Shown here: piece by piece, positions 37,304 through 48,820 of the stretch
Position numbering within the stretch: position 1 is the stretch's first letter
How the letters are laid out: each line of letters starts with the position of its first letter
From: Glebionis coronaria
Taxonomy: Eukaryota; Streptophyta; Magnoliopsida; Asterales; Asteraceae
NCBI GenBank assembly: GCA_025667525.1
Contig: JANFOE010002239.1
Coordinates: 1-64,000 of the forward strand
Direction of reading: 5' to 3'
DNA length: 64,000 nt
Program-made: the position numbers and the translations under genes
Notes under the pieces: model-generated
Seen by the model: the letters and a program-made list of their open reading frames with translations, nothing else
The model's database searches: none
What the model was told of the DNA's origin: nothing

Positions 37304-38734
37304 CCTGCACATGAGTGTGATGTATCCCAGTCATCATCCATCATCAAGGAGGTTTCTTCACAGGTATCACCATCTACCTTACCAACAATTGCTCCATTAG
37401 ATAAGGGTAAGGGTATTATGGTAGAAGAGGTTGTTCCAAAGGATGCAGCTCAAGTTGAGTTTGATAGAAGGTTGGCTGCACAAATCATGGAACAAGACAG
37501 AAAGGAGGTGAAAGAGTCACCATTTGTTGTTACTTCAGAAGAAGGAAGTGATGGAGCTAGCTCAGACTCAAGTGTTATGATTATAGAACCAGAAAGACTT
37601 GAGTATGAAGATGAGTTGGCCAAGGAGAAATTGAGAGAATTGAAATTGCAGGTTGACTTTGATATGCCAGAGGTGGTTCAAATGTATAATGCTTGGGAAG
37701 AAAGATGTATGGAGAATCCACACTTGACCACTTCAGATCAGATATGGGTTTTAGAGATTCTCCTCAGAGTTCAAAAGGATTGCTAGGTAATTTTGAAACA
37801 CAAGGCAAGCAATATTCTCTCAGAGTTGAAAAGGGATAGAAGGGAGCTATACTGCATGTTGCTCAGATGTCATGGAATAGGATGGACTTATCAGAAGTTG
37901 AGGGCATTGACATTTGATGAGTTGGAATGCAAGGCTTATCCCATTTGGGTGAGAGTGCAGGAAGCAAACACTCTCAGACTTCTTTCTGATGAAAGAAAAG
38001 AAGAACTTGCAGAAGAAATGGAGCTCAAGAAAGCAATGTTTGTTCCCAGACCAGTGAAAAAGGGAATTTCTCTTGAGTTTCCCAAAGATATGGATCCACT
38101 ATATCCAAGTGAAGCTGTCATAAGAAAGAGCCTCAAGCTCTCACCATTAGAAGCTTCAGATATGGTGCAAGTGTTACCACTAGATCCCAGAAACCCAATT
38201 GTGAGTTATGAAGAAGATGAATGTGGGTTTTGGAAAATTGGCAGGTATGGCAAAGAGGTACACACTTTTACCACTCTCATATCTTTGTTTGCAAGTTGTG
38301 ATAGAGAAGACTTGGTAGACATTTGGAGGTTGCTAGAGACCAAGTATGAGGCTGATGCACCAACTTCAGCTAATGGAATAAAACTGTGGTCCACATTCAA
38401 GAGAATGTGTGGACCAAAAGATGAGGATCCTACTATTTGGAAGGAACTTGAAGATGACCTCAGTGGTCTTCAATGGAGATTATATTCAGCTGCTGGTGTT
38501 TACCATTTGAGTTCTACAAAGTTTGCTGAGTATGTACTTGTGGATGGTCAGTATTTCATATCCAAGGATATCTTGGAGAAGATGAAGAACACTCAGCTGG
38601 AAATTGATTATTCAAGTGACGTGGCAAAAGACTTGATCAGATTTATTTATTACCAATATGAGAAGGTTTGCAAGATTCCTCCTAGTCCTTAATGCTTATT
38701 CAGAAACTTGATCATAAGAGTGGATATCAAGTTT

Positions 38735-38744
38735 AGGGGAGGAT
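38735..38744 (+). other. C2 polypurine tract
   Basis: AGGGGAGGAT directly before the 3' LTR (TGTTGGGAAT). Identical in sequence and placement to the C1 tract. Confidence 0.88.
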
Positions 38745-38775
38745 TGTTGGGAATAAATTAAGTCCAGATCACTTG

Positions 38776-38884
38776 AGCGCTGACAAGAGTAAAACAAGCG
38801 TTGACAGGAGCAAAACAAGCGCTGACAGCTCAAGCGTTGACAAGACAAAGTCAAGCGTTGATACATTGAAGACAAGCACTGATG
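38776..38884 (+). promoter_or_regulatory. C2 motif array 6 in the LTR U3, enhancer-like
   Basis: Six copies of AAGCGYTGACA anchored at 38778, 38799, 38820, 38835, 38856 and 38877. Steps are 21, 21, 15, 21 and 21. They lie about 140-240 bp upstream of the TATA box. Copies with GTTGAC contain the TTGAC core bound by WRKY factors. A promoter role is inference, by analogy with the repeated U3 boxes known in Tnt1. Confidence 0.75.
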
Positions 38885-39015
38885 GGAAGATATACTCTAC
38901 GCGTTTATTGTATTCTAGATTACTTCTAGTAAAGATAGGAACAGCAATGTATTTTCTATATTTATCTTTACCTAGAATAGCTGATACGTAGATTATTGTA
39001 CAAGGCTTCTTATGT

Positions 39016-39024
39016 CTATAAAAG
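39016..39024 (+). promoter_or_regulatory. Likely TATA box of the C2 LTR
   Basis: CTATAAAAG lies in the middle of the LTR, downstream of the motif array. Confidence 0.6.
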
Positions 39025-39261
39025 AATACCTTTAGGTTAATGTTTCATATAAGTTTTCATTCGTAAACTACTTTCATTGTAAGCAAGTTTGATATCATTA
39101 ATCAAAGTGAAAGTTTGTTTATATCATTGTGTGTTCTTGTTAAGTGTTAATTCCACATAACACTTAGATTATCATAAGCATATACAAAGGTTTCTCTAAG
39201 TGTATTACTTGATCTAATCTCGTATACATAAAGCTAAGTCAATCTAAGTTTGGGATCAACA

Positions 39262-41783
39262 ACATGCTCCGCTGCTATCCATCTTGATTACTTGAAATAC
39301 ATGTGTAAAATCATCAACACAAAGGTTGAGCAAGTCTATAGGTTTTACAAATCATTTGAACACAAGCAAAGATTATAAGTTTGTGGCATGCTTAACAAGC
39401 ATCGAATAATAATTTGCATCAACAATAATAATTGTATATAGCATAAATTGCATTAAGCTCATGGAACTGAGCCCTTAGACACTCCGTTAGGTCTAATAAG
39501 ACAAGAGATTTATTAATTTTCGTTACCTCCAGATTATTGGTACATTGCCGTATACCTGACTTCTCAATACAATATGCTCAAACAGTGTGGAGGTCGGGCC
39601 TAAGCTTCTATGAAAAGTCCACACAAACTGAACGGGGGCGGCTTCCCCCATAGATCTATTAATTGTACTAGCGGTTAACCCATCATAGGTTAATTAACGG
39701 TCCATAATTGAGGCTTTAACAAAGGCAATCACCTAATGTAATTTAAAGGTAACCATGGGTCCATTCATAGAGGGACAACCATACCATAAAAGACTTGTGT
39801 TCCAAGTTTATGAAAAACATGTATTCCCCCTCGCGGGTTTAAAAACCATTTACAAAATAGTGTAAAAGCGAGGCTATAGACTTACCTTAGATGGGATACG
39901 AAGCTAGTAGTAGTAGTGATCGCCGAAGTGAAGATGCCTCCCAAATATATACACATCAAAAGCCGTCACCTAACAAATAAGGTGGGCGCTTAGCCACATA
40001 CTTAAGTAATTCAAAACATACTTAATATAATAAAATCATCGATTCAAAATAGTATGAACATAGCCATGACCAATCAATGCAAGTGATTCCTTCTAACTCC
40101 ATGACAAGTACTAGCTTTCCAAGACTAGCACCTTCGATATTGATCCATCTCAAGATGCCAAATCAATACGGTTCAAGTACCCTAAATGGGTCTCCAATCT
40201 CAGAATGCACACTCATACATAAGACTTATATCCTTTTAAAACTTGGAGAAGCTAATAGATTAGCCTCTCGTCTTAAACTATGACGCGAGGTTAAGTACCT
40301 CCCAGAAATACTCAGCCGGTACTTACCAAAAGTACACGCTGTTTTACCATACCTAAACAACTCTGTTTTCGACGAAACTTGGTGACAAACTCATTTATAA
40401 TCTGTAGAAGACTCAGTTTAAATTTCATCAAATCATTCACATTTTAGAACCACCTGCTCGATACATCTTTAGACATTAAAAACCAGACAGTTTTGCACAT
40501 TTGCATCGTAAACCCATTTTGACCTTGTTAAACATTTCCATTTACAAAATCGCCACTTGAATTTGAAAATAGACTCAAAATGCTAAGTTTAGAACCTAAC
40601 AACAGACTTTGATCAGTTTTAAAACTCAACTTATAGTCCCCGAGATTCGATCCAAATATTGACAACACTTTCGTATTGTGTCAATACTCGTCTCCCGGTA
40701 CACGAATATTCAAACTAGCATAACTTTTGACTCGTTAGGAGTTAAAAGCTTTATCTTATATCGAAATGAGCGTCTCGACGACTACTACAACAATATCTAA
40801 TAATATCAAACTTTATCCAACGTTTACTGTATGAAAAACGGCCTTAAACCTACTGATGTAAATCACCTTTTTAAAAATCATATCAACAACCATTTTGGCC
40901 TATTTTTAGCATGATCAACACCTCAAATATGCTATTAATCATTCCTAATATCTCATATCATTCCTAAATCACTTGCATGGTTAATACTTTCAAAACCCAC
41001 TACACAAATCATACATGCAACACTTTTAAAATCAAATATAATAATAATAACACATTACTACAACACCACAATGGATCAAACACCATTGTTCTTCACTAAA
41101 AATATTTGAAAACTAAAAGTACTTGCATGTTAATAAAAATCATACCATAAGAATCACCATTGAATTTTAAACATGGGTCTTGTTTTAGTTTCTTAAGATT
41201 CAAGCTCAAAATTGTGATCAAAGGGGTGTTTGTTGTGTGTAGGTGACGGCACAAAAGAAAAGGGGAGGAGAGAAGAAAACTTTTTGCATGTGTGTTTATT
41301 TTTGAGATTTATATATGGTGGGTGGAGGGTAGATTTTGCAATTGGTGCATTCTTGTGGACCAAAGTGTGAATATTAGTTAAAAAGCGGGAAATGACATCC
41401 AGTCAATTTTATAAATATTTACGAGAGTCGGGTTTTGTCCAAGGTTCATAAAAATATAAATCTCGTTTGTTAAATCGTTCGTTTTAATAATTAAACGCAT
41501 ACAAAATGAAATAATAAAGTTCGACTCGACTTAATACGTAATGAAATAAAAATTTCAAAAATATTAAATATCAAAATAATCGATATCAAAATATAATATT
41601 TGAGCATCCATTGGCATCGCGATCACTATTATTACTCTTCAATAGTCACAACAGTTAATTATAGTCACACATTATCGGTTTCAACTAAAACCGTCAAAAA
41701 TAATAATACTCATTATTACTTAGAAATTACAAATCCGTTATATAATTAGGATAAAATAATGACGTCAAGTTCGGGTTATTACA
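39262..41783 (-). repeat. G2 LTR-A, second piece
   Basis: Aligns from ACATGCTCCG onward with 44611-47129, with scattered substitutions. It ends GGGTTATTACA, followed by the G2 interior. Confidence 0.93.
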
Positions 41784-41785
41784 TC

Positions 41786-41925
41786 CTCATCACCTTAATG
41801 GAGCGACGTCCCGGCGCTCACCTCGCCTCATATTCGTACTGCGTTCCACTAGGAAAAATAAGGGAACTTTCTTCTAAAGAAGCTGTCACGATCCCACTTG
41901 AATTTCGATCCATGATCTCCACTGA
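41786..41925 (-). pseudogene. G2 integrase C-terminal relic
   Basis: On the minus strand the sequence reads EESVEIMDRNSSGIV, later EYEAR, then a stop and GRRSIK. This matches the EEPVEIMDRE stretch of gypsy integrases and the basic tail that follows. It confirms that LTR-A is the 3' LTR of the element. Confidence 0.65.
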
Positions 41926-44310
41926 TTCTTCTCACAAAACACAACTTGTCGTCAAGTTGTATCTCACCAAAAGGATGAATAAATCCTTATCCACCAATCA
42001 CTCCTTCAAGCTCCACACATGAAAATTTTATGAATTACACGAAGCTTATTCTACGACAAGAACGAATGACGGGACTTTCGAGTAAGTCCAGTCAAAAGGA
42101 AGGTTTCAAATTAACGGATATCCATTGGCCGGATAGCCATGGACACACATAATAAAGAACTGACAAGAAAAACATTTTCGTCATCAAAGGGTGCTCACAC
42201 GCGGATCCTTACTCAAAAGATAATACGAAGACACCATCTCACTTTCGCCAAAGCGCATTCAAAGACTCAATAAACAACGTCGTTGAAATTCAAAAAGATA
42301 TTACATAATATGTGTTGTACATGATCGGACGTCATCGAATGATGCCGTCTCAAGTTCTCATAACTTACGATCATTAGAGTAGATCACACACCATATAATT
42401 ACATAAAAAGAAAAGGTCGAACATAAACATCCAATATAGATCTCCACCATTGATCATCGAGAAACCTTGAACGAACCCTTGATAATACAATTCAACTTCT
42501 AAAGCCTTCTCATGTGTGGTGTCAGCTACAGCATACTCCTCGAGTGATATCGAATTTATTAATTCCAATCATTAAGAAATTCGGTCCATTGGCGAAGATT
42601 CACAACATATCGGGCTTATCAACAGCTTCTGCTCCAATGCTCAACATACCAAATGTGTCCCACTAACTTCTGTTCCAGTGTTCATCATATAAAGGCATCC
42701 TTCTACTTCATCATTCATCATATAGAGGTGTCTTGATAGTTTCTACTTCAGTGCTGAAGGTGATGCATCATCTTCCTTGTTTAGTTCGTCATACTAGCCC
42801 CAAGAGTTTCGTCATCAAAAAAAGTCTTCGGTTACCCTTCGATAATAGCAAGTAGAATTACAAAATCTTCACATCCATGATGAGTTTCCGTTGATAAATT
42901 GATCCTCAGTCAATCCACAAGTACATGCATAAATCTTGGTGATGGTTAAACAAGTCGCCTATTCTCAGAACGGTCAACGGTTCTTAATAATCTGCTTATA
43001 AAGCTCGCGATTATCAAGACACATTAGAAGTGGTCCATAGAAGTAACTCATAACTCGAGAGAAGTCCAACGGGTTACTCGTACATAAAAGATAATCGACG
43101 ATAATAATAATGACAACGAAACTGAACGATTCTTACCAACGAAATACGATTCGAAGGAAGACGTACGCACACCAAACATCCACAAATCGAGCCCGACATA
43201 CTTGGGTCCACTCATTTATAACTCCTTGTCTACATCAAAAGGCGTCCCCTTTCATGTATACAAGAGTTTATAAATTTACGGTTCGGGAACTTATAACTTT
43301 CTTGTTCAAATGAAAAGGTGTCCCAATCCAATTCAACAAAATAATTATAAGTCAACCTACTCAAGTATTACTACCTCTCAACATGATATCATATCAAAAT
43401 ACCATAGTAAATACAAGGTGTCAATAAACTTATGTCATGATTTCAGTATTTAAACGTCACATTCTATCTGAATAAGGAAAACACGACAATCTAAGGTCCA
43501 GTAGTTTAAAATTTTCTTATTCAAATGTCCTAATCCATTTAAATGAGACAACCTTAAACGACTCTTAGTTGGGCGAGTTAAAATCTATATATCTAAATGT
43601 CCCATTCCATTTAGATACACAGTAATAAGTCACTCAACCGAATGACTACTACGAGCATATCATTGTTGTACCCAAACTATATATATTTGATTAAGATATA
43701 TATATCTTAAGTCCAACATTGGCACCTCCTTTTCGCCAATAAAACGTGGTCATATAAAAATAAATCACACGTCGCATTACATAGAAGATGTCGACTCGGA
43801 TAAATGATTCTTCAAAATCATAAGGAGTATCGAAAACACGAACATCGCATTTATCAATTACGTTTCAAAAGAAGATGTCCAAAAATGGCACATCACGATA
43901 CGATGATAACAATCGAACTTAAACAAGTCGATATGCGAAAGATTACGAAACCATATATACATACTCAAAGTATTAAATGAGTTTCATACTCATATTCAGA
44001 TAACATAATCATCAATATCGGTGATTGGCAGTGAAACCAATTCCGATACAAAACCGTATTATAAAATGTACGAAAATCATTCAAGGAACAGTGCTTCGCG
44101 TGCAATGCCTTTAAATACCATAGTATATGCATACATATACATACTACCATTCTTACATACACATAGGTTCACATTATCACAATCAATAAAAAGTAATACA
44201 AGAATAGCCTTACCGAAGCCATGCGGAGTAGTTGCGTGCTTAAAATCTTTTAAAACATATCAAAAGTTATAGTTTAGGACATTTTCAAAATCGACCTAGT
44301 TCTCTATAAC

Positions 44311-44330
44311 TTGTGGCTCTGATTACCAAT
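44311..44330 (-). other. G2 primer-binding site (tRNA-Met type)
   Basis: The minus strand next to LTR-B reads ATTGGTAATCAGAGCCAC. This is the usual TGGTATCAGAGCC with one extra A. It sets element orientation. Confidence 0.75.
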
Positions 44331-44331
44331 T

Positions 44332-47129
44332 TGTAATACCCCCAAATTACCACGCAGCGGAATACCACATTAGGGCGCTACTAATAGCACATCGCACACA
44401 ATCATAGACAAAGACTTCAAATGAGACGTTAAAATAATATACAATCTTGTCCAAAAAGTTTCCCATCCCAATATATATAAAATCAGAGTAGCGTTGGTCC
44501 CAAAAACCGTTACAAATCACAATACATTAAATGCTTAAAAGCAGTTTATCAATTTCAAGGGATGGAAAAGTAAACAAAGATTTAGACAAGTAAGCACCAA
44601 CTTCCTCCTCACATGCTCCGCTGCTATCCATCTTGATTACCTGAAATACATGTGTAAAATCATCAACACAAAGGTTGAGCAAGTTAATAGGTTTTACAAA
44701 TCATTTGAACACAAGCAAAGATTATATGTTTGTGGCGTGCTTAACAAGCATCGAATAATAATTTGCATCAACAATTATAATTGTATATAGCATAAATTGC
44801 ATTAAGCTCATGGAACCGAGCCCTTAGACACTCCGTTAGGTCTAATAAGACAAGAGATTTATTAATTTTCGTTACCTCCATATTATTGGTACATTGCCGT
44901 ATACCTGACTTCTCAATACAATATGCTCAAACAATGTAGAGGTCGGGCCTAAGCTTCTGTGACAAGTCCACACAAACTGAACCGGGGCGGCTTCCGCCAT
45001 AGATCTATTAATTTTACTAGTGGTTAACCCATCATAGGTTAATTAACGGTCCATAATTGAGGCTTTAACAAAGGAAATCACCTAATGCAATAAAGGCAAC
45101 CACGGGTCCATTCATAGAGGGACAAGCATACCATAAAAGACTTGTGTTCCAAGTTTATGAAAAACATGTATCCCCCTCGCGGGTTTAAAAACCATTTTTA
45201 AAATAGTGTAAAAGAGAGGCTATAGACTTACCTTAGATGGGATACGAAGCTAGTAGTAGTAGTGATCGCCGAAGTGAAGATGCCTCCCAAGTATATACAC
45301 ATCAAAAGCCGTCACCTAACAAATAAGGTGCGCGCTTAGCCACATACCTAAGTATTTCAAAACATACTTAATATAATAAAATCATCGACTCAAAATAGTA
45401 TGTACATAGACATGACCAATCAATGCAAGTGATTCCTTCTAACTCCACGACAAGTATTAGCTTTCCAAGACTATCACCTTCGATATTGATCCATCTCAAG
45501 ATGCCAAATCAATACGGTTCAAGTACCCTAAATGGGTCTCCAATCTCAGAATACAAACTCACACATAAGACTTATATCCTTTTAAAACTTTGAGAAGCTA
45601 ATAGATTAGCCTCTCGTCTTAAACTATGACGCGAGGTTAAGTACCTCCCAAAAATACTCAGCCGATACTTACTAAAAGTACACGCTATTTTACCATACCT
45701 AAACAACTCCGTTTTCGACGAAACTTGGTGACAAACTCATTTATAATCTGTAGAAGACTCCGTTTAAATTTCATCAAATGATTCACATTTTAGAACCACC
45801 TGCTCGTTACATCTTTAGACATTAAAAACCGGACAGTTTTGCACATTTGCATCGTAAAACCATTTTGACCTTGTTAAACATTTCCATTTACAAAATCGCC
45901 ACTTGAATTTGAAAATAGACTCAAAATGCTAAGTTTAGAACCTAACAACAGACTTTGATCAGTTTTAAAACTCAACTTATAGTCCCCGAGATTCGATCCA
46001 AATATTGACAACAATTTCGTATTGTGTCAATACTCGTCTCCCGGTACACGAATATTCAAACTAGCATAACTTTTGACTCGTTAGGAGTTAAAAGCTCTAT
46101 CTTATATCGAAAAGAGCGTCTCGATGACTACTACAACAATATCTAATAATATCAAACTTATGCAACATTTACTGTATGAAAAACGGCCTTAAACCTACTG
46201 ATGTAAATCACCTTTTTAAAAATCATATCAACAACCATTTTGACCCATTTTCGCATGATCAACACCTCAAATATGCTATATTAATCATTCCTAACATCTC
46301 ATATCATTCCTAAATCACTTGCATGATTAATACTTTCAAAACCCACTACACAAATCATACATGCAACACTTTTAAAATCAAATATAATAATAATAACACA
46401 TTACTACAACACCACAATGGATCAAACACCATTGTTCTTCACTAAAAATATTTGAAAACTAAAAGTACTTGCATGTTAATAAAAATCATACCATAAGAAT
46501 CACCATTGAATTTTAAATATGTGTCTTGTTTTAGTTTCTTAAGATTCAAGCTCAAAATTGTGATCAAAGGGGTGTTTGTTGTGTGTAGGTGACGGCACAA
46601 AAGAAAAGGGGAGGAGAGAAGAAAAGTTTTTGCATGTGTGTTTATTTTTGAGGTTTATATATGATGGGTGGAGGGTAGATTTTGCAATTGGTGCATTCTT
46701 GTGGACCAAAGTGTAAATATTAGTTAAAAAGCGGGAAATGACATCCAGTCAATTTTAAAAATATTTACTAGAGTCGGGTTTTGTCCAAGGTTCATAAAAA
46801 TATAAATCTCGTTTGTTAAATCGTTTGTTTTAATAATTAAACGCACACAAAACAAAATAATAAAGTTCGACTCGACTTAATATGTAATGAAATAAAAATT
46901 TCAAAAATATTAAATATCAAAATAATCGATATCAAATTATATTATTTGGGCATCCATTGGCATCGTGATCACTATTATTACTCTTCAATCGTCACAAAAA
47001 TTAATTGTAGTCACACATTATCGGTTTCAACTAAAACCGTCAAAAATAATAATACTCATTATTACTTAGAAATTACAAATCCGTTATATAATTAGGATAA
47101 AATAATGACGTCAAGTTCGGGTTATTACA
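44332..47129 (-). repeat. G2 LTR-B (2,798 bp, element 5' LTR)
   Basis: Intact partner of the split LTR-A, with AAAGA immediately to its right. It keeps the bases 44592-44610 that LTR-A lost at the C1 junction. Confidence 0.94.
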
Positions 47130-47271
47130 AAAGACAATGACAAAGGCTCAAAGATCACAGCATGAAGGAACAACACTACTGTTACACGTTCAAGACTCAC
47201 TTATGAAGAAAATCAAAAATCTCCATTGGAATCCAAATATCGAAGAGGAATGACCTCACATTGGCGGAGAT
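47130..47271 (+). other. Outer 3' end before its 3' LTR
   Basis: Begins with the second AAAGA copy (47130-47134) and ends with GGCGGAGAT just before TGTTAGCC. The purine stretch GGCGGAGA is a weak polypurine tract. No coding content. Confidence 0.7.
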
Positions 47272-47551
47272 TGTTAGCCTCAAAATATTGAGTCAAACAA
47301 GAATGTTCAGTCATAGGTTTCTATTGTAATATTTATTAGAATGTTATAATAGGTTACATGTAACCCGGCTATATAAGAACCTTCCTAGCATGTTAGGAAG
47401 GGTGGATGATCATTAGTACTCTCATTATTCTAATCTAGTATTCACCAAGTTAATCATCTTCTTCTCTCTACTTTCTATCACTACTTTCTCTCTATAAAAT
47501 TCATATCTTTTCCATCTCATTTCTTAATCTATCATCATAATAATAGGGGAC
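47272..47551 (+). repeat. Outer 3' LTR, main piece
   Basis: Matches 5139-5508 apart from an internal deletion of about 90 bp and a few substitutions. It is interrupted after GGGAC by the Athila insertion. The last four bases (AACA) lie at 63945-63948, after the second GGGAC (63940-63944). Confidence 0.92.
47547..47551. repeat. Left target-site duplication of Athila (GGGAC)
   Basis: GGGAC from the Outer LTR end (GGGGACAACA) is repeated at 63940-63944. Confidence 0.92.
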
Positions 47552-48724
47552 TGATTGTAGAGTTTTTGTACCCTTTAGGAAAAGGATGACAAAATAGGGC
47601 AAGTATGCACGACGATTTAGGAAAACCGTGTGTGAATGACCCTAAAAGAGAGTTCGTTCTCGAGGAGGCAAGTGCGTTGTGTTAAGAGATGATTTTGATT
47701 TGTGATTATATGATTGAGAAAGAAAGAAAGAAATGAGATTAGAAGATAAAGACGGTTACGAAGACGGATTAAACTAAGACGAAAAAGGCGATCACGTAAA
47801 ACCGTAAATAGTGCAAAAATTAAAATTTTAACCTAAAAATTCCTAAAAATTACTAAAAATCCACAACAATATTCTAAGAGTTTACAAAAAAACCAAACTT
47901 GCTAAAACCTTTTAATTAATTAGATAATGACTTTTTAGTGCTAATTAAAGCCCTAAAAATCACAATTAATTATTAAAAAGCCCTAAACAAGATTTTAAAG
48001 TTTGTAAACCTCAAAAATAACCTAATTAAGCTAAAAAGTATTTTTTTTAAATTTTAAAACCAAATAAAACTATTTTTAAACACTTAAAAACTATTAAAAT
48101 CAATTAAAACTTAAATTAATTCTAGAAAATAATTGAAAAGTCCTAAAAATATTTGGAAAGTTACAAAACTCCTAATTAAGTGTCTACAATCTAGGAAAAA
48201 TGTAAAAACTTAAAAAACTAAACTTCCAATTTTTAATAATAAAATAATATTAAAATATTCAAAAAAAATTCAAAGTTTATGAAAAAATTCTAAAAAATTA
48301 CCAAAAATCTAGAATAATGTAACTAAGACAAAAATGCAATCAAAAGTTTCCAAAACTTTTTAAATAATTTTGTATTAAATTTTAAAAGTTGGTTAAAAAC
48401 CCTAAAATCTTATAAAATCAAAAATAAGTTAAATTGAAAACATTTTTAGCTGTAAACCTCAAAAATATAATTAAAAACCTAAAAACTATTTTTTTTAGAT
48501 TTTACAATACCTTTTTCTATTTTTAAATTACCTTTCAAAATTTAAATTTAAAATAATCCTAGAAAATTAATTAAGCACGTGAAAAATAATCTTTTTAAAC
48601 TAAAAAGTCTTAAACCCTAATGAGAACACAAGAAAAATGCTAATCAGCAAAAACCCTAAATGAATAAGCTGGAAAAAGCTTTTAAATAAGCTGTAAAACA
48701 AAGATTACTTAAATATTAAGTAAA

Positions 48725-48820
48725 CCAAGTGATAACCAGTCAAAGACCCTAGGGCAACTGGTTATCACGTTGGTGTGTGAGAGGAGTGGCGCAGGTTCGA
48801 GTCCTGGCCACGTCCTTTTT
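48725..48820 (+). ncRNA. tRNA-like module with two hairpins in the left Athila LTR
   Basis: A box TAGGGCAACTGG (48750; one mismatch to TRGYNNARYNGG) and a perfect B box GGTTCGAGTCC (48794) are 44 bases apart, the spacing of real tRNA genes. A T-run (48816-48820) follows. Two stems are present: CCAAGTGATAACCAGT pairs with ACTGGTTATCACgTTGG (one bulge, 16-base loop), and GTGGCgCAGG pairs with CCTGGCCAC around a 7-base T-loop. CTGGTTATCACGT resembles plant tRNA-Val (recall). The acceptor arms do not pair, so it is not a working tRNA. It is probably tRNA- or SINE-derived; transcription is untested. Confidence 0.55.

Larger units (their letters stand above)
35616..38692 (+). pseudogene. C2 accessory ORF (aORF2), homologue of aORF1
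   Basis: Starts MAPKFKPSELELGF. N-terminal domain: IPVTHIKQFWNTV, EALVRQALHLDDADGI, LLQCLSPKCTAHNEI, AIVCIATGQKFNYSEIIFEG and LAYPRFLQMVF, each aligning in order with aORF1. A run of 27 C (36339-36365) shifts the frame. The downstream frame is then constant to 38692, with stops at about 36518, 36836 and 37784. The middle has a Pro-rich tract, a coiled coil (LIELTAVCMSLQKQNADL; LKQLRERIVVLE) and the 7-residue motif repeats. C-terminal domain: CDREDLVDIWRLLETKYEA, KLWSTFKRM, QWRLYSAAGVYHLSS. Unbroken length would be about 1,020 residues. It follows pol and precedes the polypurine tract, the position of env-like genes in SIRE elements. No signal peptide or membrane helix is evident. Function unknown. 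Confidence 0.8.
32250..39261 (+). mobile_element. C2: 3' half of a second SIRE-like Ty1/copia element
   Basis: Begins within a linker of pol between integrase and RT (exact joint 32250-32300 uncertain). It runs through RT-RNase H, two motif-array spacers, a second accessory ORF, the polypurine tract and a 3' LTR. The 5' LTR, gag, protease and integrase are missing. The right end joins G2 LTR-A at ACATG. The expected left copy of ACATG is lost with 19 bp of G2. Confidence 0.8.
38745..39261 (+). repeat. C2 3' LTR (517 bp)
   Basis: Begins TGTTGGGAAT and ends GGGATCAACA, after which G2 LTR sequence resumes at ACATGCTCCG (compare 44611). No partner LTR exists in the window because the 5' half of C2 is lost, so the boundaries rest on the polypurine tract and the G2 alignment. 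Confidence 0.87.
41784..44331 (-). other. G2 interior (2.5 kb), decayed and shortened
   Basis: A normal gypsy interior is more than 5 kb. Here only the integrase C-terminal relic next to LTR-A and the primer site next to LTR-B are recognisable. Sequence between about 41930 and 44300 gives no protein signal on either strand. Confidence 0.7.
25838..47129 (-). mobile_element. G2: minus-strand Ty3/gypsy element with 2.8-kb LTRs and a shrunken interior
   Basis: LTR-A (25838-26105 and 39262-41783) and LTR-B (44332-47129) share sequence along their length, with AAAGA outside. The primer site beside LTR-B and an integrase C-terminal relic beside LTR-A both read on the minus strand. Without the inserted copia block the element is about 8.1 kb, and only 2.5 kb of that is interior. 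The LTR end GGGGGTGTTACA on the element strand resembles the G1 end, so the two belong to related groups. Confidence 0.92.

Noticed and set aside
28218..38692. Accessory ORFs as host synaptobrevin or longin genes
   Set aside because: They sit between copia RNase H and the polypurine tract in two separate elements, so they belong to the transposons. The longin label is a database habit, not evidence of SNARE function.
28218..38692. Accessory ORFs as envelope proteins
   Set aside because: No signal peptide, transmembrane helix or furin-like site is visible; only the position is env-like.
44332..47129. G2 LTR-B as part of a second independent insertion next to 39262-41783
   Set aside because: The matching AAAGA duplications at 25833 and 47130, and the inward primer site and integrase relic, show a single element.
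48725..48820. Functional tRNA gene
   Set aside because: The A and B boxes fit, but the acceptor and anticodon stems do not pair. Kept only as a tRNA-like module.
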